Made by a program: the position numbers and the translations under genes. A stretch of 64,000 bases of DNA from the NCBI RefSeq assembly GCF_026213295.1, contig NC_079413.1, positions 16,471,026 to 16,535,025 on the forward strand, in the 5' to 3' direction. Numbering within the stretch: position 1 is the stretch's first letter; every line of letters begins with the position of its first letter. This DNA comes from Gadus chalcogrammus. Lineage: Eukaryota; Chordata; Actinopteri; Gadiformes; Gadidae. Below the pieces are notes generated by a model. That model made no database searches. It was not told the DNA's origin and saw only the letters and a program-made list of their open reading frames with translations. Of the stretch, positions 10,560 to 21,235 are shown piece by piece.

Positions 10560-10720
10560 GGATGTTATCCATCGCGCATGCGCAGGTCGAGTATTTAATA
10601 TCAACAAAGTCACACGTGACCGGGGTTGACGTCGGGCCACCCGTCTATATAAGTCACTCTCCAAGATGTCCCTGGTATCTTCTCGCAGTAGCGTATAGAG
10701 GTTTAGATTACGAAATAAGG
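10560..10720 (+). promoter_or_regulatory. Possible promoter of the DIRS element
   Basis: GCGCATGCGCA (like an NRF1 site) at about 10573 and CACGTGACC at about 10613 lie upstream of TATATAAG at about 10646, a TATA-like box. A DIRS-type gag-like region starts about 1.1 kb downstream in the same direction, after a MITE. Promoter activity is inferred, not shown. The remaining 10246-10916 has no recognisable gene. Confidence 0.35.
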
Positions 10721-10916
10721 TTAAAAAAAGCAATATTAGTCGTTGATTCTTTGCTGGTAGCTCTGCAACCGCATGGTTGGAGCCACAGATTCGCTCTCCA
10801 AGGGCTGCGATTAATCACGCACGGCTATGATATGAACGCGGCCTACCAGTGTTTTCGGCTCACATAACGCTAGGCTAAAACAGCGCAGCGTCTTCACCAG
10901 CTGAAGCGGCTGCTAA

Positions 10917-11489
10917 TGCCGCGTTTCCACTGCAGGGTGCGGTACGGTTCGGTTAACACCAGTCTGGTAGGGAGGGGGCGGTATAGCCCAGCTCAGTTCT
11001 GAGGTCGCGTTTCCACCACCGACAGTACCCTTTATGGTAGGCCGGATGTCGATCGCCGCGGCAGCTACGTAAACATCGCGACATCATAGCTTGAAGACCT
11101 TCTCGTTCCTCACTGCTCCATCAAGCTCCCTCTGCACGTCTTCCTCCCCAAGAATGCAGAAGAACGTCTCCACCTTGTTCGCCCAAGCAAGCGTTTCACG
11201 CGACATGTTCATTGTAAAGAATAATACCTCGAGGCTACTGTTTGTTTGTTTTTATCCCCACGTTGCCCGGAAGTGACGATTCTGTCGACCAATCAACGGA
11301 GGGGGTGTGTAGCTCGAATTTTGCGGCACCCTTTCAGGCTTCTCAGTACCCCAACGGAGGAGTACTGAAGACGAGGGCAAAACGAGTACGGCTCAGTCCG
11401 GGTCACGCCCACTTTTGGCGATGGAAACGCAATCCGTACCGCACCTTTGCGAACCGAACCGTACCGCACCCTGCAGTGGAAACGCGCCA
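10917..11489. mobile_element. PIF/Harbinger-type MITE, 573 bp, TAA target duplication
   Basis: Terminal inverted repeats of about 35-40 bp start TGCCGCGTTTCCACTGCAGG on the left and TGGCGCGTTTCCACTGCAGG on the right (minus strand). TAA occurs at 10914-10916 and at 11490-11492. The 3-bp TAA duplication fits PIF/Harbinger. There is no transposase. Confidence 0.85.
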
Positions 11490-11819
11490 TAAAGGTAAGT
11501 ATTCTCTCTGTGTTAGTGTTAGAGTTAAGTAAGTTAAGGGGAGGCTGTTTTTGGCACCCGCTTAAGCTTATGTCTTGTTTTGTTTGCCCTCGCTGCATCT
11601 GATATTGCCAGTACCGGCGTTTGCTGCATTTTGTGGCAACTTTGGTTTTCAGTAATTAGAGGCTCCCTGACGAGTGTTCATCAAAGAAAAAAATAGTACA
11701 TTTATTTTGAAAGGAAAAAAATAAAAACTTACGTCGAGCAGTTTGCTGCCCTTTTGTTGAATTATTACTGATCGTTGCTTTCGCTCAGTAGTAAGTACTT
11801 CTACTCTCGAAAGAGACTA

Positions 11820-12860
11820 TTTTGGATGGTAGGAAGAATAATTACATTAACTCCCACCATGTTGGGCTCACATGGTTGCTGCACTTGTATGACTCCACTG
11901 CTAGCCCTGGATGGACATGATGAATGCCCTGCATGCCTCAGTGCGGTCCACCTGAGGAAGGGGCTGTCCGACGATCAGTGTATGAATTGCAGTTTCATGC
12001 CACATGGGCTGAAAGTGGCAAGACTAGCCGAGGTGGAAGGACCTCAGGTTGAAGTTGAGCTTCCCCCGCCTGGAAGAGAACCAGCGGTACGAGTACGCTC
12101 CCCACCCAGGGCTGCCCCTACCAGGTAGAAGGATGGGAAGACTGACGGTTATGCTGCCAAAGTGGACAAGCTAGTGTCAGAGTTCGCTGAGATAAAGAGT
12201 TTGCTCTTTAACCTTCAGCCAGCCAGGTTGGCATCAACCCAGGGGTCAACCCCCAGGCTGAAGCTCCAACCACACCAGAATGGGACGAAGATGCCCTGTC
12301 TACGAGGGCTTCCTGTAGCCAGTTCTATGAAGACAGGCCGGGACAGGGCGAGGTAGAGGCTTCTACCCAGGCTTCTGAAGACGGCTCCCAGCATGTAGGA
12401 AGTGGGTCTACGGCAGGCTCAGAAGCTTTCGGCCACGGTTAAGCCAGTGGTCCGAATGGCACTGGCACGCTTAGGGTTGGATGAGGCTCCAGCAATAATT
12501 GCTCCAGCTAGTGCATTCTTTAGGCGTGTCCCGCCACAAGATACTTTTTCTGTGTCTCCCTCCCAGCCATATATTGAGGACTTCACCGATGCTGGTCAAA
12601 CCCCAGATCTCTATCTCATCACACCAGTGACAGCAGGGCCTTGGCTTCAATGCAGAATGCCAGCAAGCATGGACTTGACCGAATGCCAGCCGTATGACCT
12701 GTTAACGAAGTGCTATGACACAGCAGCACATATGGGCCATATCGGGAACTCCTTGTCCCATTTGATACTGGCCCTGTCTCAGTCCTTGCAATCATCCAGT
12801 GCAGATACTTCAGTGCAGAGTCTAAGTGACACGTCCTTGCATGAGAGCTTGGTAGGCTGA
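11820..12860 (+). pseudogene. DIRS gag-like region, broken
   Basis: Three open stretches in changing frames. The first has CCTCMTPLLALDGHDECPAC and later DDQCMNCSF, the cysteine-rich start typical of DIRS gag proteins. The third covers 12402-12860. Stops and frame shifts at about 12126 and 12358 disable it. Confidence 0.7.
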
Positions 12861-12978
12861 TGTCGTCGCTTACACTTACGCTCGCCGAGCAGCACCTCAT
12901 CTGCTGGGGAAATTACACTACAGACCCTTGGGTGGTGGCCACGCTTTCCCAGGGGTACAATCTCCAATTCCGACGCCG

Positions 12979-13588
12979 GCCCCCAAATTTACAGGGGGAT
13001 TAGACTGACTACAGTCAGCGATCTCACAAGGCGACAGGCCCTCAGCCAGGAGTTATCCACCCTCCTGGAGAAAAAGGCCATCGAGCCCGTAGATCCTCAG
13101 ACACAGCAAGGTGGGTTTTACTCAGTGTATTTTTTAATTCCAAAAAAAGAGGGTGGGTTTTGGGCCCGGGGACGGGCAGAGCAGGACACCGCAGCCCTCC
13201 TAGGCCATGTGGAAAGGTTGGGTCTTACAGTCAATTATGGCAAGAGTTGTCTAATACCCAGGCAACAGGTACTGTTCCTTGGCATAACCCTGGACTCCGT
13301 CCAAATGCTTGTCTTCCCGCCTCAGCGGCGGGTAGAGGCCATCCTCCAGATCCTCCTTCATTTTCAGGAGGACAGGATGGTAAGGTACAGCCTTTTCCTC
13401 AGGCTGTTGGGAATGTTGACGTCAGTAACGTCAATAGTGCCACTGGGCCGCCTCTACTTGCGCCTGTTCCAAGTTTGGACCAATGGCCTCCACTTAGATC
13501 CAAGGTTGCACGGATCGAAGAAAGTCAGGGTGTCCAGTCAATGCCTCCTGGCATTACAACCCTGGAGACACAGGGCATATCTTGCCAT
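12979..13588 (+). pseudogene. DIRS reverse-transcriptase fragment, first copy
   Basis: The frame at 13125-13613 reads YFLIPKKEGGFW, then jumps to LGLTVNYGKSCLIPRQQVLF and LGITLDSVQM. The intervening palm region with the catalytic aspartates is missing, so it cannot encode an active enzyme. The whole block is repeated from 13589. Confidence 0.85.
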
Positions 13589-15437
13589 CCCCCCAAATTT
13601 ACAGGGGGATTAGACTGACTACAGTCAGCGATCTCACAAGGCGACAGGCCCTCAGCCAGGAGTTATCCACCCTCCTGGAGAAAAAGGCCATCGAGCCTGT
13701 AGATCCTCAGACACAGCAAGGTGGGTTTTACTCAGTGTATTTTTTAATTCCAAAAAAAGAGGGTGGGTTTTGGGCCCGGGGACGGGCAGAGCAGGACACC
13801 GCAGCCCTCCTAGGCCGTGGCTGTTTCCCAAAGTGAAGGCTGCAGCCTTGATAGGACGCGTCCTTGCTAGTCGCGTCCTATGGAGATGAGACTAGAGTGC
13901 TAGCTCGAGTGCTTCCTAGCGTTTGTAACGTCAGACTTTGGGAACGACTTGGTAGTGTGGAAGCGCTTCCGCTTCCGCTTTTTAATACTGCGTGTCCGCT
14001 TGTAAACACATGTGCGCTTATGAATAAAACATGGCAGCAATCAAGCTGATAGATATTTATTTGACTTTTGTCTGTTATGAATGCGATCATGTCTCCTTCG
14101 CATGGAGCCTCTTTGGGGAAGTCACAAAAGCTTTGTTGTGGTTGATCGAATTGTCTTTATTAAAAGGAAAATCCATTACATTTTTATAAAACTAAATGAA
14201 ATTGTCTGAGAACTTAATTCATGCATCACATTTACAGTACGGTTGATTACTATTATGCAGGGGGAAAAAGACAAAGAAAGAGATGATAAACGTGTATTTA
14301 TTTGGATATATTATTTAACTGATCTGATTCATTCATTCATATATGCCTACAATCTACCAGTGCTTTGAACACATAAGTATATCATATAAAATACAATTAT
14401 ATACGTTCATTAAAAATTACAAACATTGCAAATGATCGGTTGTGCATTCATTTTACAACATTGGATAGTGGCACTATCCCTTCCACCGGTAAACAAATGT
14501 TTGTGCGCCACCCTAAGGCGCACAAAAGCCTCCGTTTGCTGGGCTGACCCTAAAGAAAACGATTCAACACAAACATAAATAGGTATACATAAATAATGTA
14601 ATCTTGTGAGCGAGTAAATTGACATTGGTGACAGTGGTGTTTAACACCAACGTCCATGCAAAATATAGCAACGTATCATTAAGTTGCAAAAACGTTTGAA
14701 AAGTGGCACAGGTCTTTAGGCTTGATTATTTGCATTAACATGATGAATCTATAAAAAGCAATACGGCACAAAATATTTCTGAAAACGAATATAACTTCAC
14801 TTCATTTGAACGTGTACTGCTCTGCCATTTTCAAGAACCCGCCCAGTGAACGCAGAGGATTGTGGGTAGTTTTGGCTCGTCTAGGATGCAGCGATGCATC
14901 CTTGAAAAATCTCGGAATTCTCAAAAACAAAGGACGCAAAAATGGCGCGGCTTTCTCGTGTCCTCAACATTGGAACAGTGTTTGTCGGCGTTCTATGACG
15001 TAGCGTCCTTAAAAGGGTTGCCGTTGAGCATGCTTCCTTGACATTGGGAAACAGCCCATGTGGAAAGGTTGGGTCTTACAGTCAATTATGGCAAGAGTTG
15101 TCTAATACCCAGGCAACAGGTACTGTTCCTTGGCATAACCCTGGACTCCGTCCAAATGCTTGTCTTCCCGCCTCAGCGGCGGGTAGAGGCCATCCTCCAG
15201 ATCCTCCTTCATTTTCAGGAGGACAGGATGGTAAGGTACAGCCTTTTCCTCGGGCTGTTGGGAATGTTGACGTCAGTAACGTCAATAGTGCCACTGGGCC
15301 GCCGCTACTTGCGCCTGTTCCAAGTTTGGACCAATGGCCTCCACTTAGATCCGAGGTTGCACGGATCGAAGAAAGTCAGGGTGTCCAGTCAATGCCTCCT
15401 GGCATTACAACCCTGGAGACACAGGGCATATCTTGCC
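13589..15437 (+). pseudogene. DIRS reverse-transcriptase fragment, second copy, interrupted
   Basis: 13589-13816 repeats 12979-13207, and 15057-15437 repeats 13208-13580, nearly identical. A 1.24-kb Harbinger-like insertion separates the halves. The duplication is therefore older than, or contemporary with, the insertion. Confidence 0.88.
13819..15056. mobile_element. Harbinger-like DNA transposon, non-autonomous, 1238 bp
   Basis: Starts GGCTGTTTCCCAAAGTGAAGG and ends with the inverse of GGCTGTTTCCCAATGTCAAGG. It interrupts a DIRS sequence whose uninterrupted form is present nearby, so the insertion is certain. Flanks CGT (13816-13818) and CAT (15057-15059) suggest a 3-bp duplication with one change. 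No transposase was seen. Confidence 0.8.
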
Positions 15438-15439
15438 AA

Positions 15440-16262
15440 AGGTGTGACACTGGGTTCGATACCCTCACGCCACGAGGTGGTGGTGACCGATGCTTCGCCC
15501 TCTGGCTGGGGGGCAGTGTGGCAGCACAGGGCGGTGAGAGGGTTCTGGAGTGCGCAGCACAGGACGTAGAGCATAAATGTGCTCGAGCTCCGTGGTATTT
15601 GTTTAGCTCTCCATATTTGAGGGGCAGACATGTTCTGGTACGATGCGACAACAACTCATCTGTCTACAATGTGAACCACTAAGGGGGCACAAGGTCGGCT
15701 CAGTCATTACAGGTCGCACAGCGACTCCTTGTATTGGCTCTCCCTTACTTTTCCAGCCTCAGAACTATGTACCTTCCACAGAATACACCTCCGTAAGCCA
15801 CAGAACACGGTGGCAGACTTTTTTTCATGCCAGAAACCTCTGTCGGGGGAGTGGCGACTCCATCCAGAGGTCGTAGAGGCAATATTGAGCAAATATGGCA
15901 CAGCAGAGGTTGACCTGTTTGCCTCAGAGTCCCCAACACATTGCCCTCTCTGGTTCTCTCTGTCAGAGACGAGTCTGATGGGACAGGATGCCTTGGCACA
16001 TCCAGGGCAGTGTCAGCTCCTTCATGCCTTCCCGCCATTTCCACTGATAGGGTTAACCCCTCACAGAGTTCAGAAGGGGAACCACAGACTCCTGCTGGTT
16101 GCCCCAAACTGGCAAGAGAGACCTTGGTTTCCAGTAATGTACAGACTGCTGGATGGAGATCCATGGTGCCTGCCGAAGAGGCGGGACCTGCTCTCACAGC
16201 TGGGGTGCCACATCTGGCAACCCAGACCAGAGTGCCTGCAGCCATGTGGGTTTGGCCCTTGA
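15440..16262 (+). pseudogene. DIRS RNase H and following domain, broken
   Basis: VVVTDASPSGWGAVWQH at about 15480 and LVRCDNNSSVYNVNH at about 15635 are RNase H-like. The frame at 15729-16262 includes EVDLFASESPTHCPLWFSL and NHRLLLVAPNWQERPWF, as found before the recombinase in DIRS elements. Frames change and stops interrupt. Confidence 0.75.
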
Positions 16263-16379
16263 TGGGCCAAACCCACATGGCCACTTATAATGGCATGGGA
16301 CCAGGAGGTAGTTCAAACCATCATAGACTCAAGGGCTCCCTCCACCAGGGCATTTTATGCAAACAGGTGAAAGATATTT

Positions 16380-16990
16380 GTGAAGTGGTGTGAGGCTCAG
16401 AGAGAGGTACCGGAGTGTTCCTCAGTGCCAATGATACTGCATTTTTTGCAATCCTACCTGGAAAGGAAGCTATCCGCTTCCACCTTAAGGGTCTATGTGG
16501 CTGCCATTTCAGCCAGGCACATTAAGGTTGATGGCCAGACGGTGGGGTCTCATTCTTTTGCTAAAGGAGCCCAGTGGAGAAACCCCCCACGGGCTATCAA
16601 GATTCCCTCATGGGTCCTACCTCTGGTACTCAGAGCCCTCCGTCTCCCCCCGTTTGAGCCCCTGGATCAGGTGCAACTGAAATGGCTGTCGGCAAAGGTT
16701 GCCTTTCTTCTAGCGAGCGCGTCAGCCAAGCGGGTGAGTGAGCTTAATGCGTTGTCAGTGAGTTAACAGTGTATACGCTGGAACTCAGATGGCACAGGGG
16801 TGGCACTGTGGCCCAACCCATCTTTTTTTACAAAGAGGAGTGTCTCAACCTCCTTGGCAGCACTATGAGGAGTGTCTCTAAGTGCGGTCAATGTAGCGGC
16901 TCACCGCACAGTGGCTGCAGCTGTTTTGCAGGAACCCTCAGGCCCTTCCTAAAAGGTGGGTACAGGATTGGTAAAAGTCATCCAGTGTTA
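16380..16990 (+). pseudogene. DIRS tyrosine recombinase, 3'-truncated
   Basis: The frame at 16380-16766 reads KWCEAQREVPECSSVPMILH, then LERKLSASTLRVYVAAISA and AFLLASASAKRVSELNALS. This is the recombinase core up to the first catalytic arginine. The later HxxR...Y part is absent. Sequence to 16990 is remnant. Confidence 0.78.
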
Positions 16991-17082
16991 AGCACTGCCT
17001 CTGGCAGTCAGTAAGAATGAAATAGAACGAGAGTTACGTATGTAAATACAGTTGTAAATGAGGTGCAATTCTTCCTCCACAC

Positions 17083-17261
17083 CTGAGGGGGCGCAGTGTC
17101 CGCAGCAGCCGGAGCACTCTGAGCACGCCCAGGATCTTCGCCCCGCCTGCCATGGACACCACGATGTCAATCAGGGACACGAACACCAGGAAGCCATCCA
17201 GGACGTTCCAGCTGCTCCTCAGATAGGTCTGTTCCCCCAGGTAGAAGCCCATGGAGACCAC
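17083..17261 (-). CDS. cacna1i: cacna1i E13: IIIS3 and IIIS4 voltage sensor
   Basis: The exon reads [20 protein letters not shown], then [38 protein letters not shown] and L. This is S3 and the arginine-rich S4 of domain [18 protein letters not shown] is a Cav3.3 signature. The acceptor is TTTCAG|GTG next to a long (GT)n tract, and the donor is CTCAG|GTGTGG, phase 2. The end of a DIRS-type element lies within about 40 bp of the donor. Confidence 0.95.
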
Positions 17262-17272
17262 CTGAAACACAC

Positions 17273-17402
<130 letters not shown>

Positions 17403-17569
17403 CGCACAAAGAGACACACACAGACAGACACAATGACGGACAGAAACAGACAGAGACACAGCATATCAAATATTGACATGGTTCTGGAGAAAATATCTAG
17501 TTTTGAGGGTTGGATATAGAGCTGAGGTGATGGTGATCGACTCCCTTTGGAGAGGTATTGGGTTTGATG

Positions 17570-17705
17570 GCCGCCGTGTCTTCGGTCTACCTGTAGATTC
17601 CCTCTGTCAGACGCCTCGCCCTTAGCACACGCGGCGTCTGACCCAGGTCGGTCTAGCTGTAGGCTCCCTGGGTCAGACGCCTCGGCCTTAACACACGCGG
17701 ATGTG
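17570..17705. repeat. Tandem duplication of about 70 bp
   Basis: GTCAGACGCCTCG...TTA.CACACGCGG occurs twice, each preceded by a CTGTAG(A/G)(T/C)TCCCT version of the unit. Confidence 0.8.
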
Positions 17706-17871
17706 CTGCCTGATGTTAGATATTTAACCTGCAGGCCCATACCCTACTGGACTTTGCTCTGGATCAAATGGTCTGCTCGTTACTCCGTATTAAAGGTGTT
17801 GAGGAGGTGGGAATCCCTGCAGTAAGAATATGAGATGAACTATCTATATTTTATTACACATATATATATAT

Positions 17872-18504
17872 TAGTGGTGGGCATAGATTATTTTTTTAAA
17901 TCTAGATTAATTCCAAAAATAATCTAGATTAATCTAGATTAAAATGGCAAACGGCAAAAAATCCGTTAGTTTACCTTGACAGCGGTCAATTATACTGGGC
18001 AATGGTGATTTATCAAATATAATTGATAAATTAAGTGCCCATGCAAGTGAACGGAGCATAAACAGCTGAACGTTGGGAAGGCCCATGCAAGTGAATGGAA
18101 CAGTCTACAGCATTGAGAAGAGCCGTGTAATAATCCATACTAATGTAAGGTTTAGAAGTTAAATATTTGAAAGTTGTAGAATAAATTAATATAATTTATA
18201 TTGGAGTTAATTTGCTATAAATGTACTTAAAATCAGTTAATCATTTACATATTTATGTTACACAATTATTACATATTTACATGTTTACATATTTAACACA
18301 GTAAGGATATTCTGTTGAATCTGCCTCTCTGATTCCCTCACGTTTACCTCAGTCTAAATACTAGCTTCTGATTGGTTAGTTCAGTCACGTGATGGGTCCG
18401 AAAAAGGAAGTGTTTGAAAATAGATTAACGGCGATATTTTTTTGATCGCGCGATAAAAGTTTCGCGTTAACGCAGCCGTTAACGCCGATAACGGCCCACC
18501 ACTA
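17872..18504. mobile_element. hAT-type non-autonomous element, 633 bp
   Basis: Starts TAGTGGTGGGC and ends GCCCACCACTA. It is flanked by ATATATAT on both sides, consistent with an 8-bp duplication but within an AT repeat. Inner parts have ATCTAGATTAAT repeats. No coding frame. Confidence 0.82.
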
Positions 18505-19350
18505 ATATATATACATATATATAAGATATTATCGTTGATTTGATGGAATGGAAGTTAAAAATAAGACGTGTCTGTCTCCACATTCCTTCTAAACCCTCTT
18601 AGTGAATTCCTTCCCCTGACCCAACGAGTCGTGATGAACCGTCAGACATTGAGGTTGTCACAGCGCTGACCTATCAGGGCCTCTCGTCTTAACGACGGAT
18701 GCTGATTGGTTAGGAGTTCAGGAGGCCTTCAGCAGACTCCTCTGGTCTGGGGTCAAGTTGGATCATTTAGAGTCCCCTCACATCCAGTCGCTACTCTGAT
18801 GATCTGTTCCTTACACTCACGGTCTGAGGAATAGTAATCATCAGGAGGTAGACCCTAGCCCTAACCACAACCCCCCTCCTCAACCTCCTCCACCCTAAAC
18901 ATCTCCAGCTCCACCCTCCACACCTCCCCCTCCTCCACCCTACACACCTCCCCCTCCTCCACCCTACACACCTCCACCCTCCTCAACCCTACACAGCCCC
19001 ATCTGGACACCCACCCCCTCCCACCACCCCCTCCTCCACCCCCCTTCCACCACCCCTTCCTCCCCCCTCCACTGCTCGACACCACCCCATCCAACCCCCC
19101 TCTCCAAGCGCTCCCCCCAGTGAGGAGATCCGCCTCTCCTGCTGGTTTCCTGTCTCTGTGTTTGGGCTCAGCCAGTGATGGTGAGCACGTTATGATCTCT
19201 GAACCGCCTCATGAACGCTCACACACCGTAACCCAGAGTGTGATGGGGACACTGTATTCTGATTGGCTCTCCCATCGGGCTCCCATCACGCACCTGGGCA
19301 GAAGCTTTAGGATGCCAGGGAGTGATTAATAGTTTACTGAGGCATACCAG
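18505..19350. other. Intron sequence without gene; C-rich repeats at 18870-19090
   Basis: No domain or exon is seen. 18870-19090 has CTCCTCCACCCTACACACCT repeats. Confidence 0.7.
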
Positions 19351-19359
19351 CCCCCGATT

Positions 19360-19644
<285 letters not shown>

Positions 19645-20084
19645 CAGCCCAGACACAGAGGAGGCAAGTCTGGGCTTCCTGGCTGCCTGCGATTGGTTAA
19701 TAATTAATTGCTGCGGTGCATAATTGATGGTCCGCTTGTGCCAAAACCCTCAGTGGACAATCCACAGACCGAGTAAAGTGGGAGGGAGGGAGATGGGTGG
19801 GGAGGCAGGGAGGGAGCGGGGGGAGGGGAGGGAAGGAGAGGGGAGGGAGGGATTGTTTGCTTGACAGCCTGTGCAGTCTAGCAGACAGTAGGATGACAGG
19901 AGAGGTGGAGACACGGCAAGGAGGAGCTCTACCCGGGACTGGTTTCAGCCCTTAATTACTAACGGAGCTTAATTGATCCTCGGCAATAAAACGGGGGACA
20001 GGCCACGATGTAGCTCAGGGCTCCTGAGAACAGTGCTATAAACACACCCACCTTGTGTTCTTGTTTTTTATTAAACGATTTATG

Positions 20085-20158
20085 ATGACTATATGCTCTG
20101 TAAGGTGACCTTGGGTGTCTTGAAAGGCGCCTCTAAATTAAATGTATTATTATTATTA
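20085..20158 (+). repeat. LINE/SINE 3' tail with (ATT)n
   Basis: GTAAGGTGACCTTGGGTGTC then TTGAAAGGCGCCTCTAAATT and (ATT)n. This resembles the shared 3' end of fish L2-type LINEs and their SINEs. Confidence 0.6.
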
Positions 20159-20990
20159 GGGGTCCAAGCCAACAGGTTGGATCCCTATTGTTTTTGTAAG
20201 GATTATTCCTATTATTCTTACCTCCCTAAAAGTGGTACCACAGCCCAAACCGTAAATGGTGCCGACACGCAAATTGCATGACTAGATCCAGATCTGTTCG
20301 GACTAAGCAGACGACAAAATCCAGACACGCCGGCCACTAGGTGGCGCTATACTAACGAATACGCGTTTGGGGCTATAACTCCCACACCGAACCTCCCACA
20401 GTCAAAAACTTGTACCCACATATTCACTGGAGTCTGCTGCATCTTTTGGCCTAGGCCACGCCCATTTGCGTCTATAATATTTTCGCTACTCCTCACACAT
20501 TTATTGTTCAATCAACACCAAACTTTGCACACGACATCTTCAGACGCACACAAAAATAATGCATTAAACACTTTTTTGATCCGACCTTCGATGACGAAAC
20601 GGTAGCGTTTTGAATATTGGTTTATGAGCTAAATTAGACCTGGAATAACAAAAATCCAAAAAAAAACAAAATTAGACATCGGATCGAGTCCAAATTTTAC
20701 ACACATGTTGGTGCCAACCTTAATGTCGTCCGTTAAAAAATTCGGAAGATTCCGCCATTACGGGGCGCAATAAATGAGGGAATTGTATATCTTCTACAGA
20801 ATTTCGCCGCGAAAACGCTACACTGACTTCTCGCTACTCCTACCACAGTCAAATCCTTTGTATCCACAGGTTTAGGGTAGCGTTTTAAACACATGCTTCG
20901 CGTTGTGCCGGCGAAACGCACATTTCTTGTCGCGTTGTGCCGGCGAAATGCACACTTCTTGGACCCCTGCATAACTGCTTGCAGTTCTAG
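20159..20990. mobile_element. Unclassified repeat, about 830 bp, in a TTATTA target
   Basis: Starts GGGGTCCAAGCC and near its end has the inverse CTTGGACCCC, followed by TGCATAACTGCTTGCAGTTC. It is flanked by TTATTATTA on both sides, which may be a target duplication or shared microsatellite. No coding frame. Class not resolved. Confidence 0.55.
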
Positions 20991-21034
20991 TTATTATTAT
21001 AAACACTCAGACAAGGGTTTAAATGAGACCAGTA

Positions 21035-21112
21035 CGTGAGTGCACTGAATTTCGTTGTACCTCTGTGCAATGACAAATAAATATATCCTATCCTATCCTA
21101 TCCTATCCTAAA
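21035..21112 (+). repeat. LINE 3' end with (TATCC)n tail
   Basis: GCACTGAATTTCGTTGTACC then GTGCAATGACAAATAAATA and four to five TATCC units, a common fish non-LTR 3' end. Confidence 0.65.
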
Positions 21113-21174
21113 CCAACATGACACCATGAGAACACAGAAGCAGACTGTGAGGATACAACAAAATAAAAGGTAGG

Positions 21175-21177
<3 letters not shown>

Positions 21178-21209
<32 letters not shown>

Positions 21210-21230
21210 CGTGTGTGTGTGCTTGCATGT
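21178..21230. repeat. (GT)n microsatellite
   Basis: Short GT repeat directly before the LINE fragment. Confidence 0.95.
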
Positions 21231-21235
21231 GCGTG

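Larger units (their letters stand above)
11775..17060 (+). mobile_element. DIRS-type retrotransposon, degenerate
   Basis: In order along the plus strand are a gag-like cysteine region, a reverse-transcriptase fragment, an RNase H/methylase-like stretch and a tyrosine-recombinase N-terminal part. This is the DIRS gene order. Every part is broken. A block of about 610 bp is tandemly duplicated, and a Harbinger-like element sits in the second copy. Both ends are uncertain. The 3' end, with GAATGAAATAGAACGAGAG, lies about 20-40 bp from the cacna1i E13 donor. As DIRS elements lack target duplications, the borders need alignment to a family consensus. Confidence 0.85.

Noticed and set aside
13819..15056. 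Transposase gene inside the Harbinger-like insertion
   Set aside because: Only short frames below 75 aa with no DDE or Myb-like motif.
18861..19094. Glycine/valine-rich 77-aa frame
   Set aside because: Translation of a C-rich tandem repeat, no recognised motif.
20159..20990. Helitron or hAT assignment of this repeat
   Set aside because: Short inverted GGGGTCCAAG motif exists but the right end extends past it and the flanks are TTA microsatellite, so the class cannot be decided.
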